A stretch of DNA of 64,000 nt from Sphingomonas sp. IC081. GTDB lineage: Bacteria > Pseudomonadota > Alphaproteobacteria > Sphingomonadales > Sphingomonadaceae. The notes beneath the pieces are model-generated. The model searched no databases, was not told where the DNA came from, and saw only the letters and a program-made list of their open reading frames with translations. The stretch lies in assembly GCF_006874585.1 (NCBI RefSeq), contig NZ_CP029762.1:855107-919106 (forward strand), written 5' to 3'. A program made the translations under genes and the position numbers. Of the stretch, positions 51,140 to 59,763 are shown piece after piece. Each line of letters begins with the position of its first letter. Position 1 is the stretch's first letter.

Positions 51140-52408
51140 ATGCTCAGCGCCATTCTTCCTGTCCGCAGCTTGCTGGCCGCCATTTTCCTGCTGATGGCGG
51201 GGGGCGGCTTCCTCAACACGCTCGTCGCCCTGCGACTGGAGCGGTCGGGAAGCGGTGCCCTGACGATCGGTCTTGTCGGCACGGCCTATTTCGCTGGCCT
51301 GACCCTGGGTTCGATCCGGGTTCCGGCACTTGTCGGCCGCATCGGCCATATCCGCGCCTTTGCGACGTTCGTGGCGCTGCTGAGCGCTGACACCCTCGCT
51401 TACGCGCTTTATACCCACGCGCTGTTCTGGGGAGCGCTGCGCCTTGTCGACGGGCTTTGCCTCGCCGGGATCTACGTTTGCATCGAAAGCTGGCTGAACG
51501 AACGGGCCAGTCCCGAGCGCCGGGGCGTAGTGCTGACAGGCTACATGATCCTGCTCTACGGCGGGCAGGCGGCGGGGCAATTCCTGATCCGCCTCGGCGC
51601 CGGCAATCCGGCCATGCCGCTGCTGATCGGCTCGATCCTCGTTTCCGTCGCGGCGATCCCGGTGCTCCTTACCCGTATCGCCGCACCCGATACCGGCGCA
51701 CTGGCCCCGCTGCCATTTGCCGAACTCTACAAGGCATCCCCGCTCGGAATGGTCGGCGCAGGACTGACCGGCATGATGCTCGGCGCGTTCTACGCACTCG
51801 GTGCGGTGTTCGCGCGCCGGCTGGGCATGGACCTTGCCGATACCACCCTTTTCATGAGTGCGGTGATCCTGGGCGGCGTGATCCTGCAATGGCCGCTCGG
51901 CTGGCTGTCCGACCGTATCGACCGGCGCAAGGTGATCGTGCTCGTTCTTGCAGGTACGCTTGCCGCAGCGCTGACGATCGTCCTTGCGGCAGCCCCCGGA
52001 TCGTTGCTGCTTGGTCTGGGCGCCTTGTTCGGCGGACTGAGCTTCGCGCTCTATCCCTTGTGCGTGGCGCACACCAACGATCACCTCTCCGCGGACCGGC
52101 GCGTGGCGGCAAGCGGCGGCCTCGTGCTTGTCTATTCGCTGGGTGCAGCGGCCGGTCCGGCGATCGGATCTCTTGCAGTGGCGCTGGCCGGAGCTTCGGG
52201 CCTGTTCCTGTTCATCGCCGCCTGCGCCAGCGCTGCCCTTTCGTTTGCGCTGATGCGGCAGGCCAGATCCGAGCCCGTGCCGGCTCATCTGCAGGAAGAC
52301 TTCGTCATCCTGCCGCGCACGTCGCCGCTGGCCGCCTCGCTTGATCCCCTCGCCTTGGATCCGGCGACCGGATCGGCTGAGCAAACCAAAACAGGGAGCA
52401 CCCATTGA
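51140..52408 (+). CDS. MFS transporter (YcaD-like)
   Basis: A 422-aa 12-helix transporter. Segments include ALRLERSGSGALTIGLVGTAYFAGLTLGS, GLCLAGIYVCIESWLNERASPERRG and ILQWPLGWLSDRIDRRKVIVLVL, a YcaD-like pattern. The last ~50 residues are a soluble tail. It lies eight bases after a hairpin that contains its ribosome-binding site. Substrate unknown; context (between ect genes and a ProP-like transporter) suggests a solute linked to osmotic stress. Confidence 0.85.
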   Translation: MLSAILPVRSLLAAIFLLMAGGGFLNTLVALRLERSGSGALTIGLVGTAYFAGLTLGSIRVPALVGRIGHIRAFATFVALLSADTLAYALYTHALFWGALRLVDGLCLAGIYVCIESWLNERASPERRGVVLTGYMILLYGGQAAGQFLIRLGAGNPAMPLLIGSILVSVAAIPVLLTRIAAPDTGALAPLPFAELYKASPLGMVGAGLTGMMLGAFYALGAVFARRLGMDLADTTLFMSAVILGGVILQWPLGWLSDRIDRRKVIVLVLAGTLAAALTIVLAAAPGSLLLGLGALFGGLSFALYPLCVAHTNDHLSADRRVAASGGLVLVYSLGAAAGPAIGSLAVALAGASGLFLFIAACASAALSFALMRQARSEPVPAHLQEDFVILPRTSPLAASLDPLALDPATGSAEQTKTGSTH

Positions 52409-53730
52409 ACCCGCCCATCCCCAAACCCGCCAGCCCATCTGCAAACCTGTCAGCAAGTCCACGCGCACTGCGCCGGGCGATCGCCGCCTCTGCCATCGGC
52501 AATGCCACCGAATGGTTCGACTACGGCATCTATGCTTACGGTGTGAGCTACATCTCCGCCGCGCTCTTTCCCGGCGACACTGCCGACGCCACCCTGTTTG
52601 CGCTTGCCACGTTCGCGATCTCTTTCCTGGTTCGCCCACTGGGCGGCCTCTTCTGGGGACCGCTCGGCGACCGCTATGGCCGCAAGGCCGTTCTCGGGCT
52701 GACGATCCTGCTCATGGCCGGGGCGACCGTGGGCGTGGGCCTGATCCCCTCCTACGCTGCGATCGGCGTCTGGGCGCCGGCCCTCCTCATCGCGATGCGC
52801 ATGCTCCAGGGTTTCTCCACGGGCGGCGAATATGGCGGTGCCGCCATCTTCATGGCGGAGTACGCCCCGGACGAGAAGCGCGGCTTCTATGGAAGTTTCC
52901 TAGAAGTCGGCACGCTGGCGGGCTTTTGTGCGGGCGCCCTGCTGATGCTGGGCTTTTCGCTGGCGCTGGGCGAGGAGGCCATGCGCCAATGGGCCTGGCG
53001 CCTGCCGTTTCTGCTCGCCGGGCCGCTCGGCCTTGTCGGCGTCTACCTGCGTGCGCGCATGGCGGAAACGCCGTTGTTTCAGGAAGCGGAAGCACACCGC
53101 GACGACAGCCCGGCCGGCCATGGAGGCCTCGGCCACCTGCTGAAGCGCCATCGCCGCCCGCTTCTGGCGATGAGCGGCCTCGTCATTGCGCTCAACGTCG
53201 TCAACTACACGCTGCTCAGCTACATGCCGACGTATCTCGAACGCCGGCTGGGCCTCGCCACCGACACCGCGCTGATGGTACCGATCGCGGGCATGGTGTT
53301 CATGATGGTTCTCCTACCCCTGGCCGGTTCGCTGTCCGACCGGATCGGCCGCAAGCCGATGTGGCGTTTCTCGCTGCTGGGGCTGATCCTGCTGGTCATC
53401 CCGCTCTACCATCTCATGGGTCTGGGCACGGCGCCGACCGCGATCGGCTACGTCCTGCTTGGCCTGCTCTATGTGCCGCAACTCGCCACGATCTCGGCAA
53501 CGTTTCCGGCATTCTTTCCGACACCGGTTCGCTTTGCGGGTTTCGCGCTTGCCTACAATCTTTCCACCTCGCTGTTCGGAGGAACCGCGCCGGCGTTCAA
53601 TTCCTGGCTGATCGATGTGACGGGCAATCCGCTCGTTCCCGCCTATGTCATGATCGCCGCCTGCCTCTGCGGCCTGCTGGCGCTGCGTTTCACACCCGAA
53701 AGCGCGGGAAAACCCCTTCCGCGCACCTGA
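52405..53730 (+). CDS. MHS-family MFS transporter, ProP-like osmolyte/H+ symporter
   Basis: A 441-aa member of the metabolite:H+ symporter (MHS) family. N-terminal hallmark: AIGNATEWFDYGIYAYGVSYI, then RPLGGLFWGPLGDRYGRKAVL and GFSTGGEYGGAAIFMAEYAP. Such proteins include ProP, which takes up proline, betaine and ectoine. It starts at TTG 52405 (TTGA overlap with the previous stop). Lacks the long C-terminal coiled coil of E. coli ProP, so the osmosensing tail is absent. Substrate is inferred from context. Confidence 0.87.
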   Translation: MNPPIPKPASPSANLSASPRALRRAIAASAIGNATEWFDYGIYAYGVSYISAALFPGDTADATLFALATFAISFLVRPLGGLFWGPLGDRYGRKAVLGLTILLMAGATVGVGLIPSYAAIGVWAPALLIAMRMLQGFSTGGEYGGAAIFMAEYAPDEKRGFYGSFLEVGTLAGFCAGALLMLGFSLALGEEAMRQWAWRLPFLLAGPLGLVGVYLRARMAETPLFQEAEAHRDDSPAGHGGLGHLLKRHRRPLLAMSGLVIALNVVNYTLLSYMPTYLERRLGLATDTALMVPIAGMVFMMVLLPLAGSLSDRIGRKPMWRFSLLGLILLVIPLYHLMGLGTAPTAIGYVLLGLLYVPQLATISATFPAFFPTPVRFAGFALAYNLSTSLFGGTAPAFNSWLIDVTGNPLVPAYVMIAACLCGLLALRFTPESAGKPLPRT

Positions 53731-53764
53731 AGCCCCTTCCGCCTCCCGTCTCGAGTATTCTCCC

Positions 53765-55012
53765 TTGCCTGACCAGCCTTTCGTATCGACCATCGTCTTC
53801 GCCGGCACCAACATGCCCTGGGCCCGCGAGCCCTGGATGCAGACGGGCCTCACGCTCCTCGCCCTTGCCGGAGGCGCCTGCCTTGCGAACTGGGTGGCCA
53901 AGCGCATCGTCCTGAAAGGCGTGCTGCGGCTGCTCGGCCGCAGCCCGTTCGAGGCCGAAGCGCAGCATGTCGGTGCCATCGTCGCGCGCCTGTCCAACAT
54001 CCTGCCCGCACTGATCGTCCAGTCCGGAATCGCCGCGGTCCCCGGATTGCCGGCCGAATTGGTCGCCTTCGTCCACAGCCTGAGCGCCGCGTTCATCATC
54101 CTCACCCTGGCGCTGGCTGTGACGACAACGCTGACGCTGGGCAACGAATTGTACCAGCGGCGGCCCGATGCAGGTAACCGGCCGATCAAGGGCTATGTCC
54201 AGGTTGCCAACCTGCTGGTCTATGCCGCCGCCGCGATCCTCGTGCTGGCGGCGCTCATGAACCAGTCCCCGCTGCTGCTCCTCTCGGGGCTTGGTGCGAT
54301 GGCTGCCGTACTCCTGCTGGTGTTCAAGGACACCATTCTCTCATTGGTCGCCTCGGTCCAGATCGGCTCCAACGACATGGTGCGCGTGGGCGACTGGATC
54401 GAAATGCCCAAGCTCGACGCCAACGGCGATGTGATAGATATCGCGCTGCACACGGTGAAGGTTCAGAACTTCGACAAGACCATCACCACCATCCCCACGC
54501 ATCGGCTAATCACGGAAAGCTTCCGGAACTGGCGGGGAATGTCGGAATCGGGCGGCCGCCGCATCATGCGTGCGCTCATGATCGACCAGACCTCGATCGG
54601 CTTTCTCGATGATGAGGGTCTCGCCAAGGTCGCGCGCTTCGGCCTGCTTGGCGACTATCTGCGCGACCGTCAGGCGCAGGTCCGCAACTGGAACGAAAGG
54701 AACGCACCCTCGGAAATCCTCGACGCACGCCGCCTCACCAACATCGGCACCTACCGCGCCTACGTGCTGGCCTATCTGAAAGCCCGGCCGGACATCGCCG
54801 AAGACAAGACCCTGCTGGTCCGCCAACTCGCGCCCGGTGAACACGGCCTGCCGCTTGAGATCTACGCTTTTGCCGCGACCACTGCCTGGGCGCATTACGA
54901 GGACATCCAGGCGGATATCTTCGATCATCTCATCGCGATCATGCCCGAATTCGGCCTACGAGTGTTCCAGCATCCGACCGGGGCGGATTTTGCCTTTGTC
55001 CACGCCGCCTAG
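53765..55012 (+). CDS. Mechanosensitive channel, YbdG-type MscS family
   Basis: A 415-aa MscS-family protein, the same length as E. coli YbdG (MscM). The N-terminal membrane region (about 20-190) precedes the MscS pore/beta region: LSGLGAMAAVLLLVFKDTILSLVASVQIGSNDMVRVGDWIEM, then DIALHTVKVQNFDKTITTIPTH and RLITESFRNWRG. The C-terminal cytoplasmic part is ARLTNIGTYRAYVLAYLK-like. It would release solutes on hypo-osmotic shock, complementing the uptake and synthesis genes. Start is TTG at 53765. Confidence 0.87.
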   Translation: MPDQPFVSTIVFAGTNMPWAREPWMQTGLTLLALAGGACLANWVAKRIVLKGVLRLLGRSPFEAEAQHVGAIVARLSNILPALIVQSGIAAVPGLPAELVAFVHSLSAAFIILTLALAVTTTLTLGNELYQRRPDAGNRPIKGYVQVANLLVYAAAAILVLAALMNQSPLLLLSGLGAMAAVLLLVFKDTILSLVASVQIGSNDMVRVGDWIEMPKLDANGDVIDIALHTVKVQNFDKTITTIPTHRLITESFRNWRGMSESGGRRIMRALMIDQTSIGFLDDEGLAKVARFGLLGDYLRDRQAQVRNWNERNAPSEILDARRLTNIGTYRAYVLAYLKARPDIAEDKTLLVRQLAPGEHGLPLEIYAFAATTAWAHYEDIQADIFDHLIAIMPEFGLRVFQHPTGADFAFVHAA

Positions 55013-55069
55013 CCCTGAACGCACGTTCCTGTCGCCCGCCTCCATGTCCTTTCAGCGGAACCCCTGACC

Positions 55070-55909
55070 ATGCCCCCCCGCCTCTCAACCCAGCTGATCG
55101 GCCTTGCGGCCGCCACCTGTTCGCTCGCGCCGAGCGCCGCTCCGGCTCAGGTCCGCTCCCATTCGGCGGATCAGGGAACATACGTCGACACGGTAGAGCT
55201 CTCCCAAAAGGCCGATCTGGTCGTACTGGCGAGGGTAACGCAAATGAAGCCTGTGCCGACCTCGACGCCAGGCGCACTGGTGCCAAGCCATCGCCGCTAC
55301 TATGCAGAAGCCAGCACCAAGGCGCTGCTGTACGGCCAGAGCGGGATCGGGGGCTCGCTGCGATATCTGGTCGACCTGCCGGTGGCGCCAGGCCAAGGCA
55401 GCGCCGATTTGACAGGCAAGGATGTGTTTCTTTTCGCCTCGCCCGTTCCCGGCCGCCCCGAGGAAATAAAGCTGGTGGAACCTACGGCACAGCAACTGTG
55501 GTCGCCGGAACGGGAAGATCGGCTGCGCGCCGTCCTTCGTGCTCTGGTCTCGCCGCACGCCCCGGCCCCGGTCACGGGGGTCAGGGAACTCAGCTACGTT
55601 CCGGGCAATCTTGCAGGGCAAGGGCGCACGCAGATCTTCCTCGATACGAAAAAGGGGCCGGTGACCATCGCCGTTCGCCACCTGCCCGGCCAGGCCGAGA
55701 CTTGGGGCGTCTCGCTTTCGGAAGTGACGGGAGGCGATCTGCGTCCCCCTGCCAGAGACACCCTCGAATGGTACAACCTTGCCTGTTTCATGCCGGCTTC
55801 GCCGCCGCAAAGTGCTTACGTGTCAGGCAGCTTTCCCTCCAAGCAGCAGGCTTATGCGGACTATCGCATGGTCCTTGCAGCGCTCGGCCCATGCGAACGC
55901 AGCCAGTGA
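55070..55909 (+). CDS. Secreted hypothetical protein
   Basis: A 279-aa protein with an N-terminal signal peptide (LIGLAAATCSLAPSAAPAQ). The mature part is beta-rich: ADLVVLARVTQMKPV, RYLVDLPVAP, DVFLFASPVPGRPE. Two Cys remain in the mature part near the C-terminus (ACFMPASP, GPCERS) and could form a disulfide. I recognise no family. It sits between the channel and the DUF389 gene, so envelope stress is possible. Confidence 0.6.
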   Translation: MPPRLSTQLIGLAAATCSLAPSAAPAQVRSHSADQGTYVDTVELSQKADLVVLARVTQMKPVPTSTPGALVPSHRRYYAEASTKALLYGQSGIGGSLRYLVDLPVAPGQGSADLTGKDVFLFASPVPGRPEEIKLVEPTAQQLWSPEREDRLRAVLRALVSPHAPAPVTGVRELSYVPGNLAGQGRTQIFLDTKKGPVTIAVRHLPGQAETWGVSLSEVTGGDLRPPARDTLEWYNLACFMPASPPQSAYVSGSFPSKQQAYADYRMVLAALGPCERSQ

Positions 55910-55967
55910 ATGATCCGAACCGAAACGCGCTTGAAAATTGCCGACTTTATGACGGAAACAGCATAAT

Positions 55968-55990
55968 ATCAGGGACGTTGTTACCCTGAT
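55968..55990. promoter_or_regulatory. Inverted repeat upstream of the DUF389 gene
   Basis: ATCAGGG (55968-55974) and CCCTGAT (55984-55990) form a 7-bp perfect inverted repeat with a 9-bp spacer, 26 bp before the TTG start. It is a candidate operator for the DUF389/permease pair. The surrounding 107 bp is A/T-rich. Confidence 0.45.
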
Positions 55991-56016
55991 CGAACAAGCC
56001 GACACGGAGAGCGGAT

Positions 56017-57588
56017 TTGGACAAAGCGAGCGCGCCATTGCCATCGCAGGATAACGTGGCAGCACATTTCCAGCACGTGCCGCTCTATCGCTGGTGGCGG
56101 CGCGCGATCGTCGGCCGCGTCGATCACGCTCTCGTTCTGGAGCGTATCCAGGAGGATAGTGGCTGGTCACCGCGCTATGCCTTCATGGTGATGATGTCCG
56201 CGGGGATCGCAGTTCTCGGCCTGCTCCTGTCGTCTCCGGCAGTGGTAATCGGCGCGATGCTGATTTCCCCCCTGATGAGCCCGATCCTGGGGCTCGGCTT
56301 CAGCCTCGCCCTCTTCGATTTCTCCGAAATGCGCCGTTCGCTGACGGCTCTGGCCATCGGCGCGGTAGCTGCCGTCGTCTTCACCGCGCTTATCGTCGCG
56401 CTTTCGCCGCTGCAGGCCCCGACTGCCGAGATCATCGCGCGCACCCGGCCCAACCTGTTCGACCTTGCCGTCGCGCTGTTCGCGGCGCTCGCCGGAACAT
56501 TCGCGATCATCCGGGGGCGCGGCGACACGATTGTCGGCGTCGCGATCGCTACGGCCCTCATGCCGCCGCTTGCAGTCGTGGGTTACGGCCTTGCGACCTG
56601 GAACATGCCGATCCTCGGCGGCGCCTTTGCCCTGTTCGTGACAAACTTCGTGACGATCGCATTGTCCGCCATGGTCATGGCGCGCTTCTATGGCTTTGGA
56701 CACCACCTCAGCAGTCAGCAGACCTGGACGCAGACTTTCGTGCTGCTCTTCGTCTTCATGGGCATGGCAATCCCGCTCGGCATTTCCCTGCGGCAAATCG
56801 CCAGTGAAACCGTGACCCTCAACCAGACCCGGACGTTCCTGGCGCAGCGCTTCGGCGCGGACGCGCGCATTACCCAGCTCGACATCGACTTCGACAGCAA
56901 GCCGCTGGTCGTGCGTGCCGTCGTCATCGCTCCGCGCGCAAGCCTCGAACGATCCAGCGGCTTGCAACAGGATTTGACCGAAAGGCTCGGACGGCCGTTG
57001 AAACTGCGGCTGGATCAGGTCGTCCTGGAGCCAGGAGCGGGCGCCATCGATGCGCAGCGCGAAGAGCTGCGCCAGGCAGGTGAAGCCGCCGCAATCGAGA
57101 GCCAGCGTATTGCCGCGCTTTCGCAGGTTCTGGCGCTTACGGCCGGCATTGCCCCTGACAGTGTCACCATCGACCGCGACCATCACCGCGCCATGGCAAC
57201 GGCGGGTCCCTTGCCCGGAGCCTCGCTGGCAACCTACCGCACATTGGAGCGCCGCGTCGCCGCGCAGGCGCAAGGCTGGGACATTGTCCTGATCCCGCCG
57301 CAAATGGCCTATCCGCAAATCGCCTTTGTCGGCACCGACGACCAGCTGGACGCGCCTTCTCGCGAGGCGGTCCTGACCTCGGCGTGGGCGGCTCAGCGCT
57401 GGAACGTCCGCGCTCTCGCGGTTCCAGGTCTTCCTGAAGCTACACCCGAGACACCCTCGCTCACCGAGCGACGCGCTATTACGATTGCGGCACTTCTGCG
57501 CGAAAACGGTATCGAACCCAAGCCCGCCCCGGCCGCAGGCAGCCGAATTGCGCTCCGGGCCGCCACTGCTGACGAGGAACGGCCTTGA
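56017..57588 (+). CDS. DUF389 family membrane protein
   Basis: A 523-aa protein. N-terminal DUF389 domain (about 55-210) with six or so hydrophobic helices: VVIGAMLISPLMSPILGLGFSLAL, RPNLFDLAVALFAALAGTFAI, GRGDTIVGVAIATALMPPLAVVGYGL. A membrane helix at about 240-265 and a cytoplasmic/periplasmic C-terminal ~270 residues follow. The role of DUF389 proteins is not established. Start is TTG at 56017 with GGAGAG upstream. It overlaps the SLC13 permease by four bases (TTGA), so the two are co-translated and probably act together. Confidence 0.85.
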   Translation: MDKASAPLPSQDNVAAHFQHVPLYRWWRRAIVGRVDHALVLERIQEDSGWSPRYAFMVMMSAGIAVLGLLLSSPAVVIGAMLISPLMSPILGLGFSLALFDFSEMRRSLTALAIGAVAAVVFTALIVALSPLQAPTAEIIARTRPNLFDLAVALFAALAGTFAIIRGRGDTIVGVAIATALMPPLAVVGYGLATWNMPILGGAFALFVTNFVTIALSAMVMARFYGFGHHLSSQQTWTQTFVLLFVFMGMAIPLGISLRQIASETVTLNQTRTFLAQRFGADARITQLDIDFDSKPLVVRAVVIAPRASLERSSGLQQDLTERLGRPLKLRLDQVVLEPGAGAIDAQREELRQAGEAAAIESQRIAALSQVLALTAGIAPDSVTIDRDHHRAMATAGPLPGASLATYRTLERRVAAQAQGWDIVLIPPQMAYPQIAFVGTDDQLDAPSREAVLTSAWAAQRWNVRALAVPGLPEATPETPSLTERRAITIAALLRENGIEPKPAPAAGSRIALRAATADEERP

Positions 57589-59306
57589 GCCCTGCCCTCC
57601 TCAGCGCGCTGATCCTGCTCGGCGCGCTGGTCCTGTTCGTCTCGGAGCGAGTGCGGCACGATCTCGTGGCCCTGTTCGCGCTCATTGCCTGTCTTGCAGC
57701 CGGACTTGTGACGCCTGCCGAAGCCTTCACCGGCTTTGCCGACCCGGCCGTGATTGCCGTTGCCGCGGTGCTTGTGGTTGGCCGCGCCATCGAACTCAGC
57801 GGTGCGGCAGCGGTTGTCGCCAGCAGGATCATTCCTCCCGGCGCACCGTTCGCGATCCGCCTCTCCAGCCTGCTTCTGGTTGGCGCCCTGCTCTCCGCCT
57901 TCATGAACAACATTGCCGCGCTGGTCATAACGATGCCGATCGCCTCCGAAATCGCACGGTCTGCAAGACGCCCGCCGGCGGCGACACTGATGCCGCTTGC
58001 CTTCGCGACGATCCTGGGCGGCATGACGACACTGATCGGCACGCCTGCCAATCTCATCCTCTCCTCGGTGCGCGAGACCCGGCTCGGCGCGCCTTTCGGC
58101 TTCTTCACCATGACGCCTGTGGGCATTGCCGTCACGATCGTGGGACTTGCCTATCTGGCGCTCATCGGCTGGCGTCTCCTGCCGAAGCGTGGCGGCGAGG
58201 TGACAGATGAAAAGGCCCCCTGGCGCGTCTATGAACTCGAAGTGCGCGATGAGACTTTCGATTTTGCTGAATTGCGCCAGCGCCTTCGCCGTTCCGGTGC
58301 GCGGCTCCTTGCAATGTTCCGCGATATCGAGCGGATCGAGGGCATCGATCGGCTGTTGCCCCAGGATCGGTTGCTGGTTCTCTCGCGAGAGAACCAATGG
58401 TCCGTCGCGGCCAAATCGGGCCTGGCCTCGGACGTTGCTGTAGACCGCGATCCCGATGCCGTTACGGGTCGGGTCGTTGTGGCTTACGGTTCGCCCCTCA
58501 TCGGCATGGGCTATGACGAAGTCCGTACGCGTAGCCTGCAGCAATTGCAGGTTGTAGCCGTGGGCCCCAGGGTCGCCAAGGAACGGGTTCAGCTTGTCGA
58601 CATGCGCATCGGCCCGGGGGACCAGCTCTACATCCGTGGCCCGCAGCGTGTTCTGGGTGCTTTCTGTGCCGGAGCACGCCTCCTCGAGATCGATCGGCAC
58701 GATCCGATATCCACGGCGCGCCCGCAGGCGCTCGCAATCCTCGCCATCTTTGCCGCAGCGATCGGCTCCATCGTCGCGCTGGGGCTATCCCCTGCCCTCG
58801 CGTTTACCGGGGCAGCCGTGCTCATCGCCGCAGCGCGCCTTCTCCCGGCCGAGGAAATCTATCGCTCCATCGACTGGAGCGTGATCGTCCTGCTCGCCGC
58901 GATGATTCCGGTCGGTCAGAGTTTCGAGCATAGCGGGGCGGCGGCCATCGCCGCACAGTGGCTGGGACAGGCCCTCGGCGGGATTCCGCTCATCGGTGTG
59001 CTGGCAGCGTTGTGCGCGGTAACCTTGGTGCTGTCGATTTTCCTCAACAACGTGGCGACCGCGATCATCATGGGGCCGCTGGCGATCGATGCGGCAAACC
59101 TCCTGCACGTCAGCCCGGATGCCGCGCTGCTGGCGGTACTGATCGGCGCGTCTTCGGATTTCCTGACGCCGATCGGCCACCAGAACAACCTCCTGGTCAT
59201 GGGGCCGGGAGGCTATCGGTTCGGCGACTACGCACGCATGGGCGCGCCGCTGGTGGCGCTCGTCGTGGGCTGCGCGGCGCTTACCCTCTCGTGGCTCTAC
59301 GCCTGA
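57585..59306 (+). CDS. SLC13/DASS-type permease with two TrkA-C domains
   Basis: A 573-aa permease. N-terminal (about 1-180) and C-terminal (about 375-573) membrane halves of the citrate/anion-transporter type (FMNNIAALVITMPIASEIARSA, GMTTLIGTPANLILSSVRE, FLNNVATAIIMGPLAIDAANLL). Two TrkA-C (RCK_C) domains sit between them (about 205-370: VYELEVRDETFDFAELRQ, GSPLIGMGYDEVRTRS). Such proteins transport dicarboxylates, sulfate or other anions and may be gated by ligand at the TrkA-C part. Start is TTG, overlapping the DUF389 stop. Confidence 0.87.
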   Translation: MSPALLSALILLGALVLFVSERVRHDLVALFALIACLAAGLVTPAEAFTGFADPAVIAVAAVLVVGRAIELSGAAAVVASRIIPPGAPFAIRLSSLLLVGALLSAFMNNIAALVITMPIASEIARSARRPPAATLMPLAFATILGGMTTLIGTPANLILSSVRETRLGAPFGFFTMTPVGIAVTIVGLAYLALIGWRLLPKRGGEVTDEKAPWRVYELEVRDETFDFAELRQRLRRSGARLLAMFRDIERIEGIDRLLPQDRLLVLSRENQWSVAAKSGLASDVAVDRDPDAVTGRVVVAYGSPLIGMGYDEVRTRSLQQLQVVAVGPRVAKERVQLVDMRIGPGDQLYIRGPQRVLGAFCAGARLLEIDRHDPISTARPQALAILAIFAAAIGSIVALGLSPALAFTGAAVLIAAARLLPAEEIYRSIDWSVIVLLAAMIPVGQSFEHSGAAAIAAQWLGQALGGIPLIGVLAALCAVTLVLSIFLNNVATAIIMGPLAIDAANLLHVSPDAALLAVLIGASSDFLTPIGHQNNLLVMGPGGYRFGDYARMGAPLVALVVGCAALTLSWLYA

Positions 59307-59641
59307 TCCGGGACTTCCCGGTGCACCAGCCGCAAGACGACGAAGCCGGCGGCGAGGAAGGCGACGCGCAACTGCTCCGCATCATGGAGACGATGCAGGC
59401 CCTGCTGCGCAAAGGGCCAACCTTCCATCGTCCGCCGTTCGGTACCCTACGCCACCAACCGACCACCTTCGCGCAACAACCCGCGCAAGGAGCGCAACAT
59501 GGTCTGATCTGCATCGTCGAAATAGAGCACGTTGAGCGCGAGGTCCTTGCCGAAGTCAAAAAGACCGATCGCGATCTCGAAAAGCTCGTCGACATCATGC
59601 TGCGAGGCGGCAATGTGGCCGAAGGCGTAACCGGCAAGCTG
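59297..59641 (-). pseudogene. Broken SAM-dependent methyltransferase (C-terminal half)
   Basis: One minus-strand frame encodes HIAASQHDVDEL, GLFDFGKDLALNVLYF and QTMLRSLRGLLREGGRLVA, the pattern of class I methyltransferase motifs II-III. It then meets TAG at 59447 and continues in the same frame with TERRTMEGWPFAQQGLHRL and AEQLRVAFLAAGF to a stop at 59297. So a single in-frame amber codon interrupts the gene, and the N-terminal SAM-binding half is missing. Its end overlaps the permease's 3' end by ten bases (convergent). Confidence 0.55.
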
Positions 59642-59675
59642 GCTTGAATGAGGATCGAGGATTTCTGATTTCAGA

Positions 59676-59699
59676 TGGTTGCGTGAGGGTACGCAACCA
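59676..59699. terminator. Hairpin downstream of the original copB stop
   Basis: TGGTTGCGT (59676-59684) pairs with ACGCAACCA (59691-59699) around a 6-nt loop, 41 bp after the original copB stop on the minus strand. Probably the terminator of copB before the IS5 insertion. Confidence 0.6.
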
Positions 59700-59739
59700 A
59701 AGCAACGCATCCCGATTAGGCAGTGTATTCCCGCGCCAA

Positions 59740-59763
59740 TCAGAACATCGCACGCACACCAAA
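59740..59763 (-). pseudogene. copB: Severed 3' end of copB
   Basis: Read on the minus strand after the 3-bp duplication TTT (59763-59761), the sequence encodes Gly-Val-Arg-Ala-Met-Phe and a TGA (59742-59740). It is in frame with the copB sequence that stops at the other end of the IS5 element, so this is copB's true C-terminus, left behind by the insertion. Confidence 0.85.

Noticed and set aside
49514..52639. 1041-codon minus-strand frame
   Set aside because: Antisense of ask, the MFS gene and parts of ectD. The plus-strand genes are unmistakable.
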